DNA of 64,000 bases from CALXVA01 sp944393025 (lineage in GTDB: Bacteria > Bacillota > Clostridia > TANB77 > CAG-508), in the NCBI GenBank assembly GCA_963931445.1, contig OZ007016.1:868001-932000 (forward strand), written 5' to 3'. Position numbers and translations under genes: made by a program. A model generated the notes under the pieces. The model saw only the letters and a list, made by a program, of their open reading frames with translations, did no database searches and was not told the DNA's origin. Every line of letters begins with the position of its first letter. Position 1 is the stretch's first letter. This document shows positions 54,242 to 63,277 of the stretch, in pieces.

Positions 54242-54799
54242 ATGAATGATGAAGAAATTATAAATTTATATTGGTCAAGAGAAGAAAAGGCAATTTATGA
54301 GACAGACAAAAAGTATGGCAAGTATTGTAATGCAATTTCATTTAATATATTGCAAAATAAAGAAGATTCTAAAGAATGTGTAAATGATACATATATGAAA
54401 ACATGGAATAGCATTCCTCCACAAAAACCTAATGTATTAAAATCATATCTAGGAAGAATTGTTAGAAATATATCACTTAACCAATATGAAAAGAAGAAAG
54501 CAAAAAAGAGGGATTACACAGTAGAAATAGCTCTTGAAGAACTAAATGAATGTATTCCTTCGGAAAATAATATTGAAAAAGAAATTGACTACAATGAATT
54601 GGTAAATATGCTTAATATTTTTTTATCAAAATTATCAATAGATAAAAGAAGAATTTTTTTAGAAAGGTACTGGTACTTATACTCGATTAAAGATATTGCC
54701 TCTAAAAATAAGTTAAGCGTAAATAATACTAAAGTTATATTATTAAGAATTAGGCAACAGCTAAAAAACTATTTGAAAGAAGGTGAATCGTATGAATAA
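54242..54799 (+). CDS. ECF-type RNA polymerase sigma factor
   Basis: The 185-aa protein has region 2 with DSKECVNDTYMKTWNSIPPQ and region 4 with LDKRRIFLERYWYLYSIKDI-like text (IDKRRIFLERYWYLYSIKDI) and a helix-turn-helix. It directs transcription in response to an envelope or other signal under control of the next gene. SD GAAAGGAG precedes ATG 54242. Confidence 0.92.
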   Translation: MNDEEIINLYWSREEKAIYETDKKYGKYCNAISFNILQNKEDSKECVNDTYMKTWNSIPPQKPNVLKSYLGRIVRNISLNQYEKKKAKKRDYTVEIALEELNECIPSENNIEKEIDYNELVNMLNIFLSKLSIDKRRIFLERYWYLYSIKDIASKNKLSVNNTKVILLRIRQQLKNYLKEGESYE

Positions 54800-55940
54800 T
54801 ATGGATTTACTAAAAGCTATTGGAGATATAGATGATAAATATTTAAACGACGAAATAGCAAAAGAAGAAAAAAATCGAGATGTACCACAAATTAAGGTGA
54901 ATGTTATGAAGAGGTTTAAAATTAAGTATGTACTTGCATCAGTTTGTGTAATAATTATTGCAGTAATAGGAATTAGTAAAATGAATTTATTTAATTCAAG
55001 TAAAGAGATTGGTGACTATAAATGGAAAGTAAAAGAAGTATATTTGGATGAAAATTCTGAAGAAGAATTGGCTATAGCCAAAAGGTGGGATGAATTAACG
55101 ATAACAGAAAAGTTTTATAGTGTAGAATACCTTAATTCCACTTATGACACAAGCAGACATACAAAAATCCCAAGTGAAATGATAGGAAAAAAACTTGGTA
55201 CAGCAACTTTAACTGGTTATGATGAGAATGAAGAAATAAATCATACTATAAATGCCACAATTTTTGAAGTAAATAAATTCCCTAAAGAATGTGTTATAGC
55301 AGTACAATTTGAAGGACAATCTGACTATTATGTATATATTAATACATATTATAAACCAAAAACTCTTAGAGACTTTATGGAAGATTTAAACTTAAAAGAT
55401 ATAGTTACTTTTGGAACTGTATACTATAATTACTGGGATGAGAAATCAGAGAAAAATTTTAATATAGAGTTTTATGATGTAGATGATGAGATAATTTTGA
55501 AGAAACTATTTGATAATTTAGACTTAGAAAATGTATATAGCGATAATGATATAGCAAAATATACATCAGAAAAATTTGCTCAAAGCATAGGAATAAGTGT
55601 TGATATTCCAGTATTAGGATATAATAATAGAAGTGTATCATTAACTGATAAAGGTTATCTTATAACTAATATTTTTGAAACAGGTAAAGCATTTTATATA
55701 GGAGAAGAAAAAGTACAAGAATTTATAGAGTATGTTATAAATAATTATGAAGGATATAGAATTGTTTATGTTGACAAAGATGGAAATGAAATAAAAGATA
55801 CAGAAAGGAATGAAGAAGGTAATGTATTAGATGATAAAATAATAACTATAGAAAATACAATTTGTGAAAATATTACTCAAGAAAAAAATTCAATTACAAC
55901 TACAAGTAGTGAAAATAAAGTAGAGCCATATATTCCATAG
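54792..55940 (+). CDS. Membrane anti-sigma-like protein
   Basis: The 382-aa protein starts at ATG 54792, overlapping the sigma gene by eight bases (coupled translation); SD AAGGTGA is inside the sigma gene. An N-terminal cytoplasmic region with MDLLKAIGDIDDKYLNDE is typical of anti-sigma factors. One membrane segment (about 44-64) is followed by a large extracytoplasmic domain of unknown family. GTG 54783 is a less likely start. Confidence 0.85.
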   Translation: MNNMDLLKAIGDIDDKYLNDEIAKEEKNRDVPQIKVNVMKRFKIKYVLASVCVIIIAVIGISKMNLFNSSKEIGDYKWKVKEVYLDENSEEELAIAKRWDELTITEKFYSVEYLNSTYDTSRHTKIPSEMIGKKLGTATLTGYDENEEINHTINATIFEVNKFPKECVIAVQFEGQSDYYVYINTYYKPKTLRDFMEDLNLKDIVTFGTVYYNYWDEKSEKNFNIEFYDVDDEIILKKLFDNLDLENVYSDNDIAKYTSEKFAQSIGISVDIPVLGYNNRSVSLTDKGYLITNIFETGKAFYIGEEKVQEFIEYVINNYEGYRIVYVDKDGNEIKDTERNEEGNVLDDKIITIENTICENITQEKNSITTTSSENKVEPYIP

Positions 55941-56011
55941 ATATGTAATAAGGATAATTGTTTTTTAGAAAAATGTTATAAGAAGTAAAAATGTATAAGT
56001 TGTACAGAACT

Positions 56012-56046
56012 GATGGGAGTAGTTATATTGATAATTACTCCCATTT
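56012..56046 (+). terminator. Terminator after the anti-sigma gene
   Basis: GGGAGTAGTTAT and ATAATTACTCCC around a TTG-containing loop. Confidence 0.7.
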
Positions 56047-56098
56047 ATGGTAATATAATCATAATGTATAATAAATAATAAATTGTAGGGAGAAAAAT

Positions 56099-56767
56099 AT
56101 GATAGAATCAAAAGGTTGGAATTGGGAAATTGTTAAAAATGAAAAAGAAAAAATTTGGAAAAATCCAAGTGTAGAATCATATTATTTAGTAAATAGGTGG
56201 AAATCACAAAGCAAAAAATATTTTCTTGATTTGGGTTGCGGATTAGGAAGACATTCAATATTATTTGGAAAAAATGAATTTAGTGTTAGTTGCTTTGACA
56301 TAAGTCAAGAAGCAATTAATAGAACTAAGGAATGGGCTGAAAAAGAAAATTTAAAATTTGACTATAAGGTTGGTGATATGATTAAACTACCTTATAATAG
56401 AGAGCAATTTGATTGTATTTATTGTAGAAATGTAATATCTCATACAGATACAGAAGGAATGAAACAAATAATAAAAGAATTATATCGAGTAATGAAACAT
56501 AATGGAGAATGTTATTTAACATTAGGTTCAAAAGATGCATGGGGCTTTCAACAAGAAAATTGGCCTTTTGTTGATGAAAATACAAAACTAAGAATGGAAG
56601 AGGGACCAGAATATAAAGTGCCACATTTTTATGCTGATTATAATCTAGCAAAAGAGTTATTTAGCAATTTTAAAATAATTAATATACATCAAGAAATAGA
56701 TTATTATGAAAAGCAAAATTGTACAACAGAATCATATCACTATCATATTTTAATTCAAAAAAATTAA
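56099..56767 (+). CDS. SAM-dependent methyltransferase, class I
   Basis: The 222-aa protein has motif I FLDLGCGLGRHSILF near residue 42, an acidic SAM-ribose position in VSCFDISQEA, and FDCIYCRNVISHTD. Substrate unknown. SD TAGGGAG precedes ATG 56099. Confidence 0.88.
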   Translation: MIESKGWNWEIVKNEKEKIWKNPSVESYYLVNRWKSQSKKYFLDLGCGLGRHSILFGKNEFSVSCFDISQEAINRTKEWAEKENLKFDYKVGDMIKLPYNREQFDCIYCRNVISHTDTEGMKQIIKELYRVMKHNGECYLTLGSKDAWGFQQENWPFVDENTKLRMEEGPEYKVPHFYADYNLAKELFSNFKIINIHQEIDYYEKQNCTTESYHYHILIQKN

Positions 56768-57006
56768 ACAATAGTAAATTACAATTTTTCATAGAAATAT
56801 AGTTGATTTTATAAATAAACATTCAAAAGAATTAAAAAATATAATAGAACAATCAAATTTAATGGTTGAAAATTAGTTATACAAATTACAATATATAAGT
56901 AAGAAAATGCTATTTTACAGGGATAAATTTCAAATGTTAATAATCATTGCTTGTAGCAACGGACAGTTCTTTATATAATATTTGTAAAGAAAGGAGTTGT
57001 TGTAAA
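56768..57006 (+). other. Gene remnant and non-coding spacer
   Basis: A 23-codon open stretch before TAG near 56872 reads DFINKHSKELKNIIEQSNLM and may be the end of a decayed gene; no start or other part is left. Otherwise nothing recognisable. Confidence 0.3.
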
Positions 57007-57516
57007 ATGTTAAAAGAAAACATTAAATCAATAAGAAAATCAAAGGGACTTTCACAAGAAGAACTTGCTATAAAATTAAATGTAGTTAGACAAACAATTT
57101 CTAAATGGGAACAAGGTTTGTCAGTACCTGATGCAGAAATGTTAATCTCAATATCAGAAGTCTTTGAAATACCTGTAAGCACATTACTTGGAGAAAATAT
57201 TTCTGAATCTAAAGTAGATGATTTAAAAGCTATTTCTGAAAAACTTGAGATAATAAACTTACAATTATCACAAAGAAAAAAAGAGAGAAGAAAAATAGTT
57301 CATTGGTTACTAATTTCAGTATGTATAGTTATAATAATTATTTTTATAGCTTTGATTTTGTTAAATAGTCCATACTTAAATTGGGATTATAGTAGCCCTG
57401 AAAATGCTGTTTTAGGAGTTGCGTTTCATTCTTTTGAATGGTTATTTATTAGAATATCACCGATTATCTTTATTGGATTAATCATTGGAATTTTCTTGAC
57501 TAGAAAGAAAGATTAA
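57007..57516 (+). CDS. XRE-family regulator with membrane domain
   Basis: The 169-aa protein has an N-terminal Cro/C1 helix-turn-helix (GLSQEELAIKLNVVRQTISKW) and two C-terminal membrane helices (about 100-122 and 148-165). It resembles the membrane-bound XRE regulators found beside ABC exporters. ATG 57007 follows AAAGGAG; the in-frame start at 56947 lies before it with no SD. Confidence 0.9.
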   Translation: MLKENIKSIRKSKGLSQEELAIKLNVVRQTISKWEQGLSVPDAEMLISISEVFEIPVSTLLGENISESKVDDLKAISEKLEIINLQLSQRKKERRKIVHWLLISVCIVIIIIFIALILLNSPYLNWDYSSPENAVLGVAFHSFEWLFIRISPIIFIGLIIGIFLTRKKD

Positions 57517-57641
57517 AATTATTTTTTAGAAATTATTTAGATTACAACTTATATTTCTAAATTACTTTATACGAAAGTATAGAGTAATTTTTTTATTCAT
57601 GATATAATACTATAAATTGTAATTTGTAAAGGGGAGTACAA

Positions 57642-58517
57642 ATGGGAAAGCATATTCTTGAAATTCAAAATTTAACAAAGTATTATGGTAAAATAAAAGG
57701 AGTAGAGAACTTATCTCTAAAATTAAAAGAAGGAGAAATTTTTGGATTTATTGGGCCTAATGGAGCAGGAAAATCTACAACTATTCGTTCAATCATGAAT
57801 CTAGTAAACAAAACAAGTGGAAAGGTTTTAATAGAAAATGAAGAATTTAATAAAGACAATGTAAAACTAAAAGAAAAGATAGGGTATTTACCAAGTGAAA
57901 TTTATTTATATGATGATTTGACAGTAAAAGAAATGCTAGATTATCATGAGGGTTTTTATAAAAAAAATATTCATAATAGAAGAATGGAATTGGTAAAAAA
58001 ACTCGAATTAGATGAAAAAAAGAAAATAGAAGATTTATCATTAGGTAATCTTAAAAAACTAGGAATTATTTTAGCTTTTATGCATGAGCCAAAATTATTA
58101 ATTTTGGATGAACCTACAAGTGGGCTTGACCCGATTATGCAAAATTTATTTTATGAGTTATTAAAAGAAGAAAAAGAAAAAGGAAATACAGTATTTTATT
58201 CAACACATATTTTAAATGAAGTATCAAAAATATGTGATAGAGTAGGAATTATAAAAGAAGGTAGGCTGATTAAAGTTGAAAAAATAGAAGATTTATCTAA
58301 AAAGAGTTTGACACTTGTTACAATAACATCTAGCCAAGCAAAAGAAATTAAAGAAGATTTAAAAGTAAATGTTATTTTGGAAGAAGGAAATACTATTAAG
58401 TTTGGAAACAATTTACTACCAGATGAATTAATAAAAAAACTTTCAAAATATACAATAGATAGAATATTAATTGAAGAAGCAACAATAGAAGATATGTTTT
58501 TGCACTATTACCAATAG
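57642..58517 (+). CDS. ABC transporter ATP-binding protein
   Basis: The 291-aa ATPase has Walker A GPNGAGKST, a variant signature LSLGNLKKL in place of LSGGQ, Walker B LLILDEPTSGLDP and the switch His in YSTHILNE. It pairs with the ABC-2 permease 11 bases downstream. Regulated export (for example of peptides or toxins) is inferred from the adjacent XRE gene. Confidence 0.95.
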   Translation: MGKHILEIQNLTKYYGKIKGVENLSLKLKEGEIFGFIGPNGAGKSTTIRSIMNLVNKTSGKVLIENEEFNKDNVKLKEKIGYLPSEIYLYDDLTVKEMLDYHEGFYKKNIHNRRMELVKKLELDEKKKIEDLSLGNLKKLGIILAFMHEPKLLILDEPTSGLDPIMQNLFYELLKEEKEKGNTVFYSTHILNEVSKICDRVGIIKEGRLIKVEKIEDLSKKSLTLVTITSSQAKEIKEDLKVNVILEEGNTIKFGNNLLPDELIKKLSKYTIDRILIEEATIEDMFLHYYQ

Positions 58518-58528
58518 GAGGAAAAAAT

Positions 58529-59320
58529 ATGTTTAAAAGAGAAATGAAAATAAATTTAAAAAGTTTTATAATTTGGACATCTATTTTAATAGGATTATTA
58601 TTAGTGGTATTTTTAGTTTATCCATCTATTATAAATAATGAAAACATTGAAATGATGAATGAAATGATGAAAATGTTTCCAGAAGAAATGTTAAAAGCAT
58701 TTAATATGGATATTTCAAGCATTGATTCAGCTTTCGGATGGCTTAAAACAGAAGGATTTGTATTTATACTTTTAATAACAGGAATTTACAGTGCAATTTT
58801 AGGCTCAAACATTTTATTAAAAGAAGAAAGTGACAAAACAATAGAATACTTAAATAGTGTGCCAGTAACAAGAAAAAACATAGTAATAAGTAAGATGTTA
58901 TGTGGTTTTTTATATATTACTTTAATGATAGCAATAATTGGAATATTTAATTTTATAGGATTAAGTTTGAGTGGAGATTTTGATAAAAAATTATATATAT
59001 TATTAAGTTTAACACCATTGTTTTCATCAATAGTAATATTTTCGGTATGTCTGTTTTTATCTACCTTTACACATAAAACAAAGAAGATGTTCGGAATTAG
59101 CCTAGGAATTGTGTTTGCAAGTTATTTCTTGAATATTATATCTGAAATGGGAGAGAGTACAGAATTTCTAAAATATATATCAATATTTACTTTATCGGAT
59201 ATACGCAATGTAATTGTAAATGTATCAATTAATCCATTAATGGTTTTATTATCAATAGGAATCACATGTGTATTTATGATTCTAACTATGTCTCATTATC
59301 AGAAAAAAGAACTAGTATAA
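58529..59320 (+). CDS. ABC-2 type transporter permease
   Basis: The 263-aa protein has six membrane segments: the first after FKREMKINLKSFIIW, the others between residues 75 and 255. It has the ABC-2 style loop with ILLKEESDKTIEYLNSVPVT. SD AGGAGGA. Works with the preceding ATPase. Confidence 0.93.
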   Translation: MFKREMKINLKSFIIWTSILIGLLLVVFLVYPSIINNENIEMMNEMMKMFPEEMLKAFNMDISSIDSAFGWLKTEGFVFILLITGIYSAILGSNILLKEESDKTIEYLNSVPVTRKNIVISKMLCGFLYITLMIAIIGIFNFIGLSLSGDFDKKLYILLSLTPLFSSIVIFSVCLFLSTFTHKTKKMFGISLGIVFASYFLNIISEMGESTEFLKYISIFTLSDIRNVIVNVSINPLMVLLSIGITCVFMILTMSHYQKKELV

Positions 59321-59458
59321 GAAATAGAGCAAATTCTGAAAAAACAGATTACATTATAAGTAGTTGGCATAGTGGTAAATATAATTAATCTATTATTTTA
59401 AAAAATAAAGTATATACAATACTTGAATAATATTATTCTATTTGATAATAATAAAAAT

Positions 59459-60409
59459 ATGAATAATATATATTTGATAAAAAATCCTGAAGTATTCCAA
59501 GGAGAAAAGTATTTAAATAAAAACAAAAATTATTTTGAAGGTTGGTATTTTAAAAACATAAATGATGAAAATGGAATTTCATTTATACCTGGCATAAATA
59601 TAGAAGGAAATAACAAAAAAGCATTCATACAAGTAATTACAAATAGTTCGTCATATTTTGTAAATTATAATATTGACGACTTTGAGTTTAGTTCTAATCC
59701 TTTTTATATTAAAATAAAGAATAATATTTTTTCAAAAGAAAATGCTCATATAGATATTATAGATGAAACTCAAAATCTTAAAATAAATGGTAATATTAAA
59801 TACACAGATAGTAAAAATATTAATGTTAATAATTTCAATCCAAATATAATGGGTCCATTTTCATATATTCCGTTTATGGAATGCAACCATGCAATACTTA
59901 GTATGAAAAATACAGCTATTGGGGAAATAAAAATAAATGATGACATTATAGAATTTAACAAAGGTAGTGGATATATAGAAAAAGACTGGGGAACTTCTTT
60001 TCCAAAAACATATATATGGTGTCAAGGTAATAATTTTAAAACCAAAAATGCTAGTTTTATGATGGCTATAGCAAATATTCCATTTAAAATATTTGAATTT
60101 AAGGGAATTATTTGTGATCTTATAATAGATAATATAGAATACAAATTTACAACATATAACAATACAAAATTAATAGATTATGTAGTAAATGATGAATTAT
60201 TAAATATAACCCTAAAAAAGGGGAATTATTATTTGAACATACAATCAATATATGATAAAGGGCTTAAACTTACTGCTCCTGTTAAAGGAAAAATGCAAAA
60301 GAGTATTTTGGAAAGCATATCCACAGCGATTTCAGTTACTTTAAAATTAAAAGAGAAAATTATTTTTTCAGATACCAGCACTAACTGTGGTATGGAGATA
60401 GTTGATTAA
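59459..60409 (+). CDS. Tocopherol cyclase-like protein
   Basis: The 316-aa protein carries NYFEGWYFKNIND near the start, ISFIPGINIEG, and GSGYIEKDWGTSFPKTYIWC near residue 183. These match the lipocalin-like tocopherol cyclase family found also in bacteria that make no tocopherol. It may act on or bind a lipophilic compound. Start is uncertain: ATG 59459 fits the conserved N-terminus, TTG 59423 would add 12 residues, and neither has a good SD. Confidence 0.82.
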   Translation: MNNIYLIKNPEVFQGEKYLNKNKNYFEGWYFKNINDENGISFIPGINIEGNNKKAFIQVITNSSSYFVNYNIDDFEFSSNPFYIKIKNNIFSKENAHIDIIDETQNLKINGNIKYTDSKNINVNNFNPNIMGPFSYIPFMECNHAILSMKNTAIGEIKINDDIIEFNKGSGYIEKDWGTSFPKTYIWCQGNNFKTKNASFMMAIANIPFKIFEFKGIICDLIIDNIEYKFTTYNNTKLIDYVVNDELLNITLKKGNYYLNIQSIYDKGLKLTAPVKGKMQKSILESISTAISVTLKLKEKIIFSDTSTNCGMEIVD

Positions 60410-60446
60410 TTTTTTATATAAATAAATTGTCAAAAATTTGTCACTA

Positions 60447-60475
60447 TTGCACGATAGTACCTTTAGTGTTATAAT
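60447..60475 (+). promoter_or_regulatory. Promoter of the RelA/SpoT-like gene
   Basis: TTGCAC (60447-60452), 17 bases, TATAAT (60470-60475). Confidence 0.65.
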
Positions 60476-60510
60476 AATAATATACTTTTATACAAGAAAG
60501 GATGAAAATT

Positions 60511-61455
60511 ATGACTCAGCAAACATTAGATTTAATACATCGGACTTATCAAAAAGCACTAGAAATATCAACTAATCATTTAGAAGTTTCAGAAAAATTA
60601 TATCAACTGTTGTACAGTGAAAATGTAGTAGAAGAAGACTGTAAGTTATTTGACACATTTCTTGATGCTCTTCGTGCATGTATTCATTATAGGAAAAAAA
60701 CATTTGAAATAACAAATTTAGCTACATATCTTAACATTACAATGATGTATATTGTATTGTGGTTAAATACAACAAAAAATATGAAAATTGATATAAACTG
60801 GTATGCTAGGCGTAAATCACTTGAAAGTGATTTAACTAAATTGCTTCGGAAATCAAATTCAGAAATTTCTGTAAATATTAGAGACAGATTTGGTATTCGC
60901 GGAATTTTACTTAACAATATCTCTGATGTTGAAGCAGAAGAGAATATATATAGTATTTATGAAGCAATAATGGGAATTATAGCAGCTAAAAGCAGAAAAA
61001 TTCGACAAGAATTTTATGACTGGATTACTGAAAGCAAAAAGATTAGCGAACCAGATAAAACAGTAGTAAAGTATGTCCTAAATATACCATTTGCAATAGA
61101 TTATGTAAAAGACTATATTAAAAATCCAAAGCCAAATAATTATAGATCTTTGCAATTTACTATTACAATTCCGGTATATTCCAATGTACTTCCTGGATGT
61201 CAAATTGAAATTCAGCTTAGAAGTAAAAAAATGCATGAAGTAGCAAATAATGGTTCAGCTTCTCATGACAGCTATAAGCAAGATTCAATCAAAGATGATG
61301 AAGCTATTGGAAATGTATTTGTAGTAGACGATTTTTCTAAATTGAACTTAGTAGGCTTTACAAGCTATGATAGTCCAGAAGATGATAGAGATGGAATTCA
61401 TTTTTCTAAAGAATTTTCAAACAGAAGAATATCAACAATTTGGAGTGATAATTAA
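60511..61455 (+). CDS. RelA/SpoT-domain protein (putative alarmone synthetase-like)
   Basis: The 314-aa protein has the synthetase-fold motifs IRDRFGIRGIL near residue 124, YIKNPKPNNYRSLQF near 204 and EIQLRSKKMHEVANNG then SASHDSYK near 234. The usual NGYQSLH is NNYRSLQ (His lost), and EIQIRT is EIQLRS. There is no HD hydrolase, TGS or ACT domain. The N-terminal 100 residues are unusual. It may make (p)ppGpp-like nucleotides or be an inactive or toxin relative. ATG 60511 lies 8 bases after AGAAAGGA; ATG 60502 is too close. Confidence 0.78.
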   Translation: MTQQTLDLIHRTYQKALEISTNHLEVSEKLYQLLYSENVVEEDCKLFDTFLDALRACIHYRKKTFEITNLATYLNITMMYIVLWLNTTKNMKIDINWYARRKSLESDLTKLLRKSNSEISVNIRDRFGIRGILLNNISDVEAEENIYSIYEAIMGIIAAKSRKIRQEFYDWITESKKISEPDKTVVKYVLNIPFAIDYVKDYIKNPKPNNYRSLQFTITIPVYSNVLPGCQIEIQLRSKKMHEVANNGSASHDSYKQDSIKDDEAIGNVFVVDDFSKLNLVGFTSYDSPEDDRDGIHFSKEFSNRRISTIWSDN

Positions 61456-61462
61456 AACCTTT

Positions 61463-61491
61463 TGCACCCCAGGAAACTTTTCCTGGGGTGT
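61463..61491 (+). terminator. Hairpin before uvrB
   Basis: CACCCCAGGAAA with TTTCCTGGGGTG, 11-12 perfect pairs. No T run follows. A TGGTATAAT extended -10 box at about 61491-61499 begins directly after and may drive uvrB. Confidence 0.7.
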
Positions 61492-61549
61492 GGTATAATA
61501 TAATGGCACTAAAAGGACTATCCATATTACGCTATCAAAAGGAGGAAGT

Positions 61550-61816
61550 ATGTTTAAATTACATTCAGATTACAAGCCAACAGGAGACCAACCTAAGGCA
61601 ATAGAATATTTATCAAATGGAATAAAGAAAGGTAAGAAATTCCAGACCTTACTTGGTGTTACAGGTTCTGGGAAAACCTTTACAATGGCTAACATAATTG
61701 AGCAAGTACAAAGACCAACACTTGTTTTAGCACATAATAAAACACTTGCTGGACAACTATATTCAGAGTTCAAAGAATTCTTCCCAAAAAACAATGTAGA
61801 ATACTTTGTCTCATAG
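61550..61816 (+). pseudogene. uvrB: uvrB 5' fragment, interrupted by an integrative element
   Basis: ATG 61550 follows AAAGGAGGA. The 88 codons match excinuclease subunit B: HSDYKPTGDQPKAIEYLSNG, Walker A LGVTGSGKTFTMANI and VLAHNKTLAGQLYSEFKEFF. The normal gene encodes about 650 residues and continues from EYFVS with YYDYYQPEAY. Here EYFVS is followed by TAG. Just after, YECYQ-like codons still resemble the expected run before sequence diverges. The rest of uvrB is presumably at the far end of the element, outside the window. Confidence 0.93.
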
Positions 61817-61830
61817 TACGAGTGTTATCA

Positions 61831-61869
61831 ATAAAGCCCTATTTTTCAAGCAATAGAGGCTTTATTTTT
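61831..61869 (+). terminator. Terminator just inside the ICE end
   Basis: ATAAAGCC (61831-61838) and GGCTTTAT (61858-61865) with inner TATT/AATA, then TTTTT. Confidence 0.8.
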
Positions 61870-61993
61870 CGGACTATATGGACTATGTAATACTGAATAA
61901 TACAAGATTAAAAAAACAAAATAGGTGAGTGAAGTTAAAAAAAATTCGTGTAAATGAAATATATATTATTTTAAAATAGGAGGAATGATAAAA

Positions 61994-62125
61994 TTGGAAG
62001 ATGCCAATGATTTTTCAACAATAGAAATTGATAAAATATTTGATCAATTAGCAAACGAACTAAAATTAAAAAGTTCTGTTAATGAAAATGAAAATTCAGA
62101 AATAAAAAATAGCAAAGGTAGGTGA
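61994..62125 (+). CDS. 43-aa acidic protein at the ICE end
   Basis: TTG 61994 follows AGGAGG by ten bases; ATG 61985 is an alternative but lies against the SD. The frame (MEDANDFSTIEIDKIFDQLA, then NSKGR) ends in TGA overlapping the next gene start. Not recognised. ICE-end small proteins are often regulators. Confidence 0.55.
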   Translation: MEDANDFSTIEIDKIFDQLANELKLKSSVNENENSEIKNSKGR

Positions 62126-62133
62126 TGCCAAAT

Positions 62134-62892
62134 GTGAACGAAGAAAAACAGGTTGCATATTATGCAATAATTCCAGCTACAATTCGTTATGATGAAAGGT
62201 TAAAATATGCAGAAAGACTATTATATGGAGAAATTACAGCTTTAATTGGAAAAGAAGGATATTGTTTTGCGACTAATTCATACTTTGCAAACTTATATAA
62301 TGTAATACCAGGAACAATCTCAAGATGGATTTCACATTTATCGAAATTAGGTTATATAAATGTTGAACTAATTAAAAATGATAAGAAAGAGATAACAGAA
62401 AGAAGAATTTACATTACAGATATAAGTTGTAGGAAAATTGTGCAAGATACCTATAAGCAAAATAGCACATACCCCTATAAGCAAAATAAACAATACCCTA
62501 TGAGCCAAAAAGCTAAAGATATAAAGATAGATAGATTCTTTTATTTAATTATAAATAATAATAAAAGCGAATTGAAAAAAGAATTTAAAGAAATTCAAAT
62601 ATATCAAGAGTTTTATGAACTTTTAATAAAATTTGAATTTAATTATACTGAAGAAATAATAAAAACATTTAGGGATGAAAATATTGAAAAACTAAAGATT
62701 ATAATTTATACACTTAAAGAAATGTTTTTTAAAAACAAAAGATTATTACAGAAAGCTACAAGAGAAAATTTTTTAGATGTTTATGAGAATTGCAAAGGAT
62801 TTGAAAATTCTTATAAAAATACTGAAAATGAAATTAGAAATTTTTTTGACTATTATTATACAAGTCTAGTAAGAAAATTAGAAGCTAAATAA
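62134..62892 (+). CDS. Helix-turn-helix replication/initiation-type protein
   Basis: The 252-aa protein starts MNEEKQVAYYAIIPATIRYD. It has a winged-helix HTH (LLYGEITALIGKEGYCFATN, ISRWISHLSKLGYINVEL) of the HTH_36 kind near residues 28-90, then a lysine-rich helical C-terminal half. Such proteins serve as replication initiators or regulators in conjugative elements. GTG 62134 has SD AGGTGA eight bases upstream; ATG 62125 or GTG 62122 would add 3-4 residues. Confidence 0.8.
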   Translation: MNEEKQVAYYAIIPATIRYDERLKYAERLLYGEITALIGKEGYCFATNSYFANLYNVIPGTISRWISHLSKLGYINVELIKNDKKEITERRIYITDISCRKIVQDTYKQNSTYPYKQNKQYPMSQKAKDIKIDRFFYLIINNNKSELKKEFKEIQIYQEFYELLIKFEFNYTEEIIKTFRDENIEKLKIIIYTLKEMFFKNKRLLQKATRENFLDVYENCKGFENSYKNTENEIRNFFDYYYTSLVRKLEAK

Positions 62893-62929
62893 ATAGCTTT
62901 TATTTTTTTGCTTTAAATGGAGGTTTTAA

Positions 62930-63177
62930 ATGATTGAACCGTACAATTTAGATACAAACAACAACCTAAATCAGATGCTTGGTAATATGATGGAAAATGC
63001 TTTTTTTTTCTAATTATATTATTTGCAGTATGGATTTTTGTTAGTTTAATAATTTGGCTATTCGGAAGCCGTATTAAGTCCGAAAAAGTGATTAAGTTTG
63101 GAATGAAGAATTTGATAATAAGTGCTTTAATACAAATTTTTATTTTAGCAATACCAGTAGTTATTACTTTTTTTTAG
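62930..63177 (+). pseudogene. Small ICE membrane protein with poly-T frameshift
   Basis: ATG 62930 after GGAGG encodes MIEPYNLDTNNNLNQMLGN and MMENAFFF, then stops (TAA) right after a tract of nine T (63001-63009). One more T restores LIILFAVWIFVSLIIWLFGS and a second helix ending VITFF at 63177, 82 residues in all. This is the usual small two-helix protein before the VirB2-like gene. It could be phase-variable, rescued by slippage, or miscalled. Confidence 0.8.
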
Positions 63178-63277
63178 TAGTATAGGTAAAATAAAAAATG
63201 TTTTAAATTACTATGTTTTATATAAGAGCAGTTGCCATTCTAGTTACTTTTTTTATAAGTAATGGAGGAATGAACAA

